The translations under genes and the position numbers were made by a program. Positions 13,601 through 25,600 of a DNA stretch of 64,000 nucleotides are shown here, in pieces. Under the pieces are notes generated by a model, which was not told the origin of the DNA, searched no databases, and saw only the letters and a program-made list of their open reading frames with translations. This DNA is from Leptobrachium leishanense (Eukaryota > Chordata > Amphibia > Anura > Megophryidae), in NCBI GenBank assembly GCA_009667805.1, contig CM019070.1:51478451-51542450 (forward strand), given 5' to 3'. The first letter of the stretch is position 1. Each line of letters starts with the position of its first letter.

Positions 13601-16600
13601 GTGTATTGAAATTTATATTGTTTCATTCTTCATCCTTGGCAGCAGTAATCCTATTCTTCACATCACCATTAACTCACATGCAACGGCTTTAACCAAACAA
13701 TATTGCCAAATGAAAACATGAACCTTGTGAAGTGTACTGCATGTTGCTTTAAAATTCAGCTCCTTTAAGCCTATGTTACTACTTTAAATATTGTAAGTTG
13801 TTTCGAATGTAGTTCACGTCTCTTGACTGTCAGATCCAGAACTCGTGTGTGTGTGGTGATTAACCCACAAACTGTAGCACAAAACCAAGGAGCGAAGTGG
13901 AGCATAGCATTAATCTGCCCTTCGGGAGGTGCATCTGAAGTGGCGCCTTGCCAAGTTACTCTGAGTTTGCGATGCAGAGACGCCATAGCTAACTGGCCAG
14001 AGTAATCTTACTTTGATTGTTGTGCAAACAAAGGTTTTGGCATCGCTTTATAACTCGCTGTGCGTTTTCAGGATTCTGAATAACAAGTCCGGTTAAATTG
14101 ATTTGTCTTCATTCCTACGTTTAGTAGAGCTGAGCTGGAAGAGAGCACAGCTATTTCCTTTTGAATCTCTTCCAGTGACTTAAGCCCCCTTCACTACCGG
14201 TGTCATACTATGCATTGTATGAAGCTCCCCTTCTGTTCTTCAAGGGTTTGTACAACAAACATCGCTTGTGTGCTTGTGAGCTCTGACTGTTGAACCAGTC
14301 TTCTTGAATTGTAATAAGTTAATTATTTTGCTGAATGAGTCTATTATTACTTGTTTGACGGTCTGTTAATCCTTGAGTGCATTTCTCCTAAAATGCATGT
14401 TCTCCAGTCTAGTCCTTCTGGGCAGGATGGATGGAGATCCGATTTTAAATAATGCACTCTCCGTTCTTTCTCACAAAACCAACCTTCCGTAGGAGTTTCA
14501 TTATGTTGTATGGATTGATGAGATGGCCATGGCTGGTGTTTTGATTTTTTTTCCCTGAGATCTTTGGAAACTGCCAATTAAAAAAATGGGGCAAAAAACA
14601 TTTTGTGAGGGTCCTGAATTGACAGCAGCACTATGGTGGATCCCCTGTGAAATCCCACAAGGTTTTAGCTTGATGGTGTCATTAATGGGAAGACTAAACC
14701 ATATGGGAATCAAACTGCCTTTACCCAAAAAGCGTGGCCAGTACCGAAATGCCAAAGCCGTCCTCTCTGCATGAGCGGTACAACAACCCCTGCCGATTTG
14801 TTTCAGCCATGATAGACCTTGTCATGAGGTTAACGCATCACAGTGTGCCTCTGAAACACTGGAATCATTTCATAGATTAGTACGCCTAGACTATTTCAAA
14901 TATAAATGCCATTATTTTTATGATGCCATCACGGTATTGTAGTTGAACCAGGTGTCTTCTTCTACTTGGGTAGTCGGGGGCGATCCTTTTATTATGATTC
15001 TCCATTCCAGCCCGGGTAGAGTATAGGACGTCATTCATGGCAAGTAATGGTCAGTCTTGTACAGAATACATTGATCATGGGTAAATATATCTTCTGGCAT
15101 GCGTTGTGACTGGATTCTGTGGTAGAAATGTAATAAATAGAATTACATACATTTACTAGTCAGCGTTTTCTCAACTGTGAATGTTCAATGTTTTTGCCAT
15201 CAGGCCACAGTGAACCTGTTCCAGATGCAACATACCCAGGTTGTGTCTCTTCCCGTGAATTGCCAGTGTCTCTGTGAGAATGCCAAGCTTTATGAACCAG
15301 GGCAGCAGTACTCAGAATTTGTAAAGAGTTTACCCAAAGACAGCGGTCGCACAGAAGCTGGGCCAAGTGCTCAGAGCAGACGGTGAGTCACAGATGTTTA
15401 TTGTAGCATTTACCTAATGACTTTGGGAACCCTGCCAGGAACAGGAAAAAATGGTGAAATATCCTTATATTGCGCGAACATATTCCAAACTGTGGTACCA
15501 AGGCTTTATTAATGATATAGCTCCAATACATATCTGGTTGCGATACATGGCTCCGATACGTATCTGGTTGCGATACATGGCTCCGATACGTATCTGGTTG
15601 CGATACATGGCTCCGATACGTATCTGGTTGCGATACATGGCTCCGATACGTATCTGGTTGCGATACATGGCTCCGATACGTATCTGGTTGCGATACATGG
15701 CTCCGATACGTATCTGGTTGCGACACATGGCTCTGATACGTATCTGGTTGCGATACATGGCTCTGATACGTATCTGGTTGCGATACATGGCTCTGATACG
15801 TATCTGGTTGCGATACATGGCTCCGATACATTTTTGCACCTGACCTCTAAATGCGTATCTGTATTTTACATATACAGTTGGAAATCCAGTTTTTGTTCAT
15901 GACCTTGTAGGAGTCACTTTATAGGGGTACCACGATTTACTCCCTGTTGCGATCTTTAACAGAAACCTAAAAAAAAATATTTAAATGTTGCCAAAACCCA
16001 AAGGTAAAGGATTTGAAAGATTCTGTGTTCGAAGTCTCAACGTTTTTCAGTTGGCTAAATGAAGACAGGCTAGCTTGTCTAGCTGTGTGGCTGGAGACAC
16101 AACTAATCAAACATTTTAATGTTGCCCAGGATCATAATTAAGCACTTTGTGTACAATATTGGTATAAATCTCAAATAATACTATAGTAACGCCATGTTGC
16201 TCTATTGTGGTTCCCTACTAAAATTTATTTTTAATTCCTGTTAATGCACTCTCTCAAATATCTGATTTTCCTTTTGTAGAAAATGTAGCACTTTACACAA
16301 CAGTGAAGGAAGGTAATATTCTCTGCCACCCAGATATAACCGTACACTAAGTTGTCAATCGTCGCAGTGTAGCCTTTCCAGAGATGTACATGGCACTCGG
16401 GGGGGATACTCCTTTTGTAAGCAGATTTATTGAATCTCGTATCATTGACATTTCAGCCTACGCAGGGGCTTTCTTTAGGCTGAATATACAGCCTCAGGAA
16501 AGCCCCTGCGTGGGCTCATACGTTGCTGATATATTGTCCTATAAATCTGCTCAGAGGAGAATATCTGAGTGGGATGTACATCATTTTTGAATACAAGTTA

Positions 16601-19600
16601 TCCAAAGGCGTTTAAAAAACATACAGTGGTGAGTGACCTGATCAGTGACTTTACATTCTTTCTAATGGCACGTACTATGTTTTCAAATGGTTTGTGTTAT
16701 TGGGTCAGGTTGATCACTATAACAATTTATAATGATCTTCTTTTCAAGGCCACGACTTTCCACAGACCAAGAGGACGGCAGCAACACTCATGGTTCAACA
16801 GAATTTCCCATTCCGCCTTCTGCAGATATCGGCAGTCCGGTCTACAGTCGCTCTCACAAATTGGCGCAGAAGAGATCCAGCAGCAGCATAGATATTCAAG
16901 GTACCTCATTAATCTGTATATAAATTAGCCATATTATGGCCCAGGAAGCTCCAATTTCCTTTTTGGAATTTTTTTATTTTCCTTTGGCTCCTCATAGGCC
17001 TTTTATGTAATTTCTTGTAGGCCCATTGTTGCCCACTCAGGATGTGAACCAATTATATATGGGGTTGGGTTGGATCTGTCCTATGCCGGGGGGGGGGGGG
17101 GGAATCTGACTCAAACCAGGATGGGTCACAAAGCTCACCTGATTTAATATCCTACACAGATAAGTAGTAAATATTGATTTAGCACACCACTACAGGAACG
17201 AAAACCGGGAAAAGGAAGTTAAATTCAACTTGGCCACAAGGTCGTTGCTTGTATATTATATTAATATTCTTTGTATATAACTTGCATTGTTTATTTTGTT
17301 GCAAAGCTGTCAGAGGTCCACCTCCTTCTAGATCTTGGTCTGTAGGCAACCAGAATGGGGGAATGTGCAGTGATTCAGAGAGTGCGGGAGGCAGCAGTGA
17401 ATCACGTTCTATGGATTCTCCATCTGCAAGCCCAGGTACAGTTGGCTTCATGAAGCTGTTCTTTAATTTCCCTTTAATTTGGATCATATGTGATTCCTAT
17501 AGTTTGTGCGCTTTTTTAATAATTTTATTTTATTTTAGGAGACTTTAAGAGACGTCTTCCCAGGACTCCATCTGATGGCACCATGTCATCAGTAGATGAT
17601 CTCGATGAAAGGGAACCACCATCACCTTCAGATAATGGTAACTCTATAGTTCAGTTGATTGTAATGTTGAGGCTGAACATTAGAATCGTGATTGACTTTA
17701 TAAATATATCCCTGCAAAACTCTACTATTTTAGTTAATGGATATGTTTCAAATTTTTTTGCTTTAACTCTAGAGGAGGAATTGGATAATTTCTAGGTTTT
17801 AATATGACAATTCTTTTTTTAAAGGCCTAAATGACCTGGTTTCGGAGATTGCCAATTCCCCTGGACCCTTCAGAAACACCATCATGTCCAAGGCAGCCCA
17901 GACTCACAAGCTCAGAAAATTGAGGGCTCCATCCAAATGCAGAGAGTGTGATAGTTTGGTTGTGTTTCATGGAGCAGAGTGTGAAGAGGTGAGATATTTC
18001 ATCCTGATACATTGCAGATTTATTACTTTTCCCTCTATGCAAGATTATATAGCGGAACGCCTGATATTTATGAAAACCCATAAATATGTGGAATATAGTG
18101 GTACGGAATTGCTTAAATTATCATTTTTATGCAATTACTTTCCGTTTGATTTATATGCAGTTTAATTTTACGTCAAGAACTGCATATTTCAGCATTTAAG
18201 ACCTTGGCATTAAAATTTTACTTTTTCAAACCTCCTTCATTGCAGTGTTCTCTCGCCTGCCACAAGAAGTGTCTAGAAACATTGGCTATTCAGTGTGGAC
18301 ACAAAAAGCTTCATGGAAGACTTCACCTGTTCGGAGTGGAATTTACTCAAGCTGCTAAGAACACCTCAGATGGTATTCCATTTATTATCAAGAAGTGTAC
18401 CTCTGAAATAGAGAGCCGTGCACTGGGCATAAAGGTAAGGCACTCCCTGCGCCAATAAAACCATTGCCTTTGCGCTTTAAGCTTTCACAATATTGTGTGA
18501 CTTTGGTTACAGTGCGTGTGTATCTGAACGGTGTACTGTAGCTGCGATATCCCATCAGGAAATAGACCTCACTTTGCTCTTGGAAATCAATGCAATATTT
18601 TACCCCTTGATATGATATCACAGCCGATTATCACCTCTGGGCGCCTCAATGTTTGACTGTGGGTGGCCCACAGCGGTGCCATTGGCACGAGGATGTGTCA
18701 GTGAGCCAATACTCAGTCCCCCACTCAGTCTGTGTACTTGATTGTCATGTAGGACAGCTACTGTTCCTACACTCATAAAGAGGGTGATTCCCTGTCAAAT
18801 GAGCCAAACTTGAGTTGGGCAAGACAGTGCACGGTTACTTTTAATACGTGAGATTTACATATTCAGGTGTTGCCCTGTTTTAGATTTGAGAGAAACTTAA
18901 GTCACTTAATGGGGTAGACCAGAGCTGTCACACTCCAGCCCCCCCCCTCCCCCCAATGTTTCTGACCTACAACTCCCATGATTTCCTCTCAATCTACTGC
19001 AGTCATAGAATTCTGGGAATTGTAGGCCATCAACATCTGTGGGGTGGCGTTTGACACCCTGGGTTACACTATTTAAGTGTATTTAGACGTGGTTTTCAGA
19101 GGCTTGGAATTATTCAGGGGAATATTGTGTATACACCTCTAGACTAGTCTATAATACTCAAATCAGATATCTCGAGTAATCCACTTGAGGCATAATATGC
19201 ACAGGAAGTGAATGGATTTCTTTGATCAGATGGTGCTGAATCTTTTGTTTGAAGTGTCTGTTGGTTGTTAAATCCTTTAAAGTGGAAATCCTTTACCTTC
19301 ATCGAATGTCACGTATGTTGATTTTTAGCCAAATGGCGAAATGACAAGATTATAAAAATCATTGAATTGTTATGAATTGGGTCGGCTCGCTAAAGCTGAG
19401 GCGTCGGCACGCTAAAGCTGAGGCGTCGGCACTTTAATGAAAACCCAGGACGCAAGCTCTCAAACTCTCCTTTTTCGCCTTTGCTGATGCACTTCAGACC
19501 CTGCAGAGTACAGATTGTTTTCAGACGACTTTGTTACATCACACGGTTTGCTTCTCAATAAAACGGTGTTGTGGTACAGAATATTGGAGTGTGAATCGCT

Positions 19601-22600
19601 CATAAATAAAACAGCATTTCATGGAATATTATTACTAATTTATCATTGACCACAAAGATCCTTGATAAGTCATCTTGATAGTAAAACTGTATTTTTCTCC
19701 ATTCAACTTCTGCACACAATCCTTTAGATGGTGCCTTTAGGTTTTTCCTGCCAATGTGGATTTTTCCATTCTGTTGCACTGTAACAGTATTCAGGAGAAC
19801 AGTGTGTACGAATGCCCTCCTGCTTTCCCAGGTCAAATATTCCCATCGTACACTCCTCTTAAAGTGCCATCAGTGGATCAGTGCACGCAGACAAAACATG
19901 ACGGCGGAGAGGAGGGAAAATTGCTTTATTTTTCCTTCTCTTTAAGGAAAAAAAAAAGGAATAAATTTAACAATTTGGCTTTCTAAAGTGTTATTTTGTG
20001 ACGTACAGGTTTACTTTATCGACACTTTACTCCCTGCAGTTGACATTTCATTCTCCCAGGTCCTGCACACCACCACGTATGTCAGTCCACTCACTAGGGT
20101 TTCCTAACCTACACAATTTCACCCTTTCTGTAGCCAGCTTTTTTTTTTCTTTGTTGAAAAGTATTAAGCCCATTATTTGAAACATAGGGATGCATGGTTA
20201 TCGTTTAAATGCAGGTTACAATTTCAGTTTTGTGTATAGATCTTTATTCGGAGATAAAGATACATATAGTTTGAATTTGCTCAGTCTTCATTTTTTATGT
20301 AGGTTTATTCCCAGAAATATTGCTTGGATGAAAAGTTCTAAACTCAAGATTGTGTTTCTTACCTTTCACGATTTCAAGTGCGTTCTATTATTGGCATACA
20401 GGTGATAAAGGTGGATAATAAAATTAGTTCGATATACTGCTTATGGGGGGGGGTTTGTTGTGATTATCAGTAATGCAGCTTCCAAAAAATACCAATAGAA
20501 TAAAAAATCTCTTTGCCTGTATATGGAAATTACAGTGTCGCCTTATCTGTACTGTAAAGGGATTTTCAGTCGTTGTCCACCCCCCCCCCCCCCCGAATGT
20601 TATCCCTGTATTCTGACCCGCGAGCTCTCCCTGTATTCTGCCCTCTTCCTGGCTGCTGTAATGCAGCAGAAAAGTTCAAGCATGTTGTTATAGAGAAGGC
20701 GGTAGCTGCTCATTATTTTCTGTGAGAGCAGTGATATCTGAGATTTTACCCCCCCAAAGAGAGAACTAATCTTGCGATTTATAAACCTATGCAAATGTGG
20801 TTATATTTCATTTAAATGCAAAATCGTGTATACGGGACATGTTTTTTGGTAGTGAAGGGGTTAATAAATGCATGACGGTCATTATTCATGGGTGGCTCTC
20901 TGAACGAACACACAAACGAACATACACACAATGCATATTCTGTCAGTGTCACCTTTAATTTGGCTTCTCCATGACTTCTATGTGCAGCCATTTCCTTGTG
21001 TAGTCCCTTATGTCGGTGTTTCCCAAACCTGTCTTCAGGACCCTCATCCAGGTTTTTCAGATCACCTTGGGGAAATGCAGACTGAATCCTGCAACCACTG
21101 AGCAGCAAATCCAGATCACCTGTGATGTGCTAAACATATCTGGCGGGTCCTGAGGACAGGTTTGGTAAACCCTGCCTTATTTAGGCCCCATTCACAGCTG
21201 GGCGTTTTACAGTGCGTTCCAACGCTCTGTAAAACGCCCCAAACACAGAAATCCCATGATTTCAAATTTGGTCCAAAAAAAATAAAACCATGTTCCAAAA
21301 AATAAATTTCAAAGACTGTTTGAAAATGAAGAGAATAAACGATTGAATAAAAAAAATATATTTATTTTTTTATTTACATTGAATCCTATGGGATTCGCCT
21401 GTTGTCAAACAGAACCACCTAAAATCTCGGCATTTCTGACACTTCGGTGCAGTTCACGTTATTTTAATAGATTAACCAATACTTCTCTATGGGACAATTT
21501 CACTGCTGCTAAAGAACACCGAATTTCAGCGCTCTGCAGGGAACTGCACAGTATTTCGCTGTCAATTCGCCAATATTTGGCAAATTAATAGTTTATTGAA
21601 TAGACAAACTGCCACGAAATTGCTCTGGTGAAATTCACTGTTCGGTGGCCAGTTCGACCTCTTACTGAATAACCCCTATAGTTTCCATTGCTGTAATCTT
21701 TCTTCGTAACAGACCTGACAGTTCAGCCCATCTGTAGATTTCTCTAGATTCGTTGCAGTTTATATTCCTTAAAAAGGACACCTAAGTGAGCTAGTTGGAT
21801 GTATAACGTACGAAAGGTTTCACTTTATTTTCTTTTTAATCAAGGTGTGTGTGGTCGCATTTTCACACTTCTAAAAGCTTTTGCTTCCCATGTTGCCCTC
21901 ATCTAAATACTCTTTTAATTAGAAAACGCCTTTGATCTTTTTGTTGGGATTTCTGTGGGGTTTTGTACACGCACTTGATGATTTTCCTTGATACTAAATA
22001 AAGCTGCAGGTCTCCCTTGGATTAAGAGTAAAGGTGGGGAGAGGGTGAACGTTGTTTGTTCATAATCTATTGTTTATGGTGCATCAAGATCATTTCCCAG
22101 GGTTTTGGGATTAAAAAAAACCTTAATTTACTACTTTATCTAATTTTCTGAACAAAACAACCACGTTCTTCTTTAATATCTTGATACACAAAGGAACAAT
22201 TCCTTGTAGAGATTATTTTAAAGAAGTCCGGACCCCCCAGCATACAAAACTAGTTAATTTATGTAACTATGTATTCTATGTTTCAAATAAATGTTCTGCT
22301 GGCAAACAAGGACACAGTAGCTAAAGGGTTAAAGCCTTTGAGATTGTACATCTATAGCTCTAACTACTGATAAGGTCTGCTGAGCTTTTCATTCTTGAAA
22401 CTGAGCACTGTTGGTTTTAGGCATTAATAACCTCCGTCTCGGGACAGACTTGGAAATTGGTCACATTCATAATACATGTCCATAATTACTTTATCATCGA
22501 ATAATCTTGATGTTCCGTCTTTCTTTCAGGGCATCTACCGGGTGAACGGAGCAAAGTCCAGAGTTGAAAAACTGTGTCAAGCTTTTGAGAACGGGAAAGA

Positions 22601-25600
22601 TTTGGTGGAGCTGTCAGACCTTTATGCGCATGATATAAGCAATGTCCTAAAACTGTACCTTCGCCAGGTATGTTACTTCAAGTGCTTTTGCATGAATGTA
22701 CTATCCGTCTCTCTGCTGCATGTGTTAGTGTCTTTTATTGTTCCGTTGTAAAAGAAAACCTTCCATCGAACGCTTAGGGGGTGCTCTAGGCATCATGATT
22801 AATTGAATGTGAAAGCTCTTGGCATGCTCGGTGTCCTTGGGAGCTCTGACAGCCTTCCGAAGCACGGCCTGTCAACACCAAGAAGGTTATCCATTGGCTC
22901 CTGCTCAACCTTGTCCAGGTTTTGCAAAGTTGATCTTCCAATGCGTGTCAATTTACTCACACTGACGGGCATTTAGTTGGGTGTGTGTGCAGTCGCCGAT
23001 CCTCAAAACGGTGCAAGAAGCAGCACTAGCAGTCAACCCAAAAGCGCACGGAGGGAGGCTAGATTGTAGGATAGGAGTAATGATTAAAGCACTCTTTTCC
23101 GGACCACTCCTGTCTACCCTAGAGTGTTCCTTTAACTCTGCAGCTGAAGCCTCAGGCCGTTACGGAAATGGCAAAGTGTTTTATGATTGTACTCTTAAAA
23201 GAAAATTTGACGTTAAGTTAATGTACCTGCGGGAGGAGAACGTCTCTTGCTACCAGTGACGGAGATTGTGATCAGAGCTAGTAATATGTTAATGATCAGC
23301 CTTCCAAACTGCTTCTGACAGCCGAGTGTCGGACAGTGTGTAACGCACACACTTAGAATTTACAGGTTCCATTACATTCATTCTTTTTCTTATGTTACTA
23401 AAGATAAATCTTCAAATGTTTTTTTTAAAAATGCTTGTATGTGAAACTGCATACATATATTCTGTATACGGATACCTTTCAGTAAATGTTAAATACCTTA
23501 AAAGGTTTAACTGTTAGAGGAGCCCTGGTCTTCACCTGCTAGCATTGCGTACATTGTACAGAAATTCCTCTATACACAAACATCTTGTGTTTGCAGCATA
23601 GATCAAGTGGTGCTTGTGAATGCGTGCGTGCGTATATATAAATACTTTTCCTGCACTCGAGGACTTCAACAAAACAATGCCTGGTGCCACGGTCATCAAT
23701 ATTATAACATATCTGTAAAACCAGGCAGTCCGGCGACTTCTTATCTAATCTATTTACATGAGCTAAAGTCAACATTTCAGTAATTATACATTTCTTTCAT
23801 TGTGTCCTGATGGAAGAAATTTATAATTTCTGAAACTTTAGCACACGTAAATAATTTGGATTATGAGAAGTCCCTGGAGTGCCTGTTTTTACACATGTGG
23901 TATCTCTGTACTAGAGTCCGAAACTGGGTAAAACTAGTTCTACCCAAATAAAGCCAGTCTGACCCAAAAGATCTGGGTAAAGCTACAATAAAAGAAACTT
24001 TCAGACTTTACCCAGGTAATCCGCAGACTACACAACAGCCCCTCGGGTAAAGGTGATTGAAAGGGTTAGAGTTGGCCATGGATTAGGGCAATACTAAGTT
24101 TGGTGTAAATGGACTCCTGAAGATGGTAGAGGACAGGAAGGCCTGGAGGAACGTTGTCCTTGGGGTCGCAATGGGTAGGACACGACTTCGCAACCAACAA
24201 CAAGTTTGTGAACTGTATGCCACTTCAAAATCTCAGTAAACACATCACCCTGTAGCTTGTGGGCAGATCTTGATTTACTCGGGTAAAGCCCAATGTTTGA
24301 TTTCGTTTCGGGCTGTACCCAAAGCTGCTGGGTAACCCTTTATCACCATTTCGGACTTGATCCATAATGTATAATTAACCACCTGTTCCTGTCTTAAGGT
24401 TTTCCCTCTTCCAAATGAATAAAAATGTATTCCCTTTGTACACCATAACCACTTAACTCCTTTTGAGTCTACATTTCCCAAAGCTGAAATAGTTTCATAT
24501 TGTAACGGGAAGGTTTTTGATACTCTTGTATAAAATCTTTGTCTAATTTAACCTTAGAGTTGTCAACATCACCCTATAAAGAGGTGCCCTAATTCTCTAT
24601 CGCTGGTGTAATCGACCTTTCGCATAGCAGTTACAAACAGGTTTCATTGTATTTTAGAAACTACATTTCCATTTTTCTGAATGTGTGACCTTGCAAACCT
24701 TGAGCGAGTGGTTGAGCCAATGTCTTCACTTCTCTCCCGTTCACTAGCTTCCCGAGCCCTTGATTGTGTTTCGACTGTATAACGAGCTGATCGGCCTGGC
24801 AAAGGAAAGCCAGCGTGTTAGTGAAGAGGTTGACGGCAATCCAACAAGTCCTACGTTAAGGAGACATCCGTCAGGCGTGGAGCTAAACCGAGTCATTCTT
24901 AAAATAAGAGACCTGCTCAAACAACTGCCACTGCCAAACTATAACACACTGCAGTATTTAATTGTGCATCTTCACAGGTACAGTCATTACACCTCTATCT
25001 TTCATTTTCCTCAGCCGCTGTTTAAATGGGTCATTCTGGTGGAAAGAAATGGCATGCAGACACTGCAAGATCAGAACATGAGCTTTACATGTATTTTAAA
25101 AACCACAAACGCGTCTTTGACCCATTCAGATTAAAATGTCGTGCATTTAATTTTCCACTAGAGCAGCGGTTCTCGACTCCGATCCTCAAGTACCCCAGAT
25201 TTTAAGGATTACCTTGGGGAAATGCAGACTGAATCCTGCAATCACTGAGCAGCAAATCCTATCACTTGTGCAGTGCTTCAGATATCCTGCAAACCTGGCC
25301 TGTTAGGGGGACTTGAGGACCAGGGATGGTAAACACTGCAATAGAGTACAGAGGATAATTTCACTTTCCTAATATGTAGATTTATTTATTTGCAAAGTAT
25401 TTTACCAGGAAGGATACATTGAGCTTTCTCTCGTGTTCAAGCATGTCCTGGGTTCAAGAACTTTAAAATTTTACAGTTGTTACAGAAATACAAAGTAATA
25501 AAATGCAAGATATTCAAAACAAAATATTCAATGAAAAGCTCTTAGACGAGTGTAAAATTGGAAAGTATCTTCAGTTCTGGATGAACCCTAAATGCATAGT

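Larger units (their letters stand above)
18435..22529 (+). other. ARHGAP29 4.1-kb intron between C1 and arginine-finger exons
   Basis: It holds two hAT MITEs (18920-19061, 21014-21174), a 27-bp tandem duplication near 19385-19430 (gctaaagctgaggcgtcgg), a C run near 20581 and a hairpin at 21200-21239. The rest is AT-rich with no recognised exon. Confidence 0.6.

Noticed and set aside
15388..15843. Long ORFs on both strands
   Set aside because: They arise from the 30-bp minisatellite, whose unit length is a multiple of three; both strands stay open for the same reason and there is no splice or coding context.
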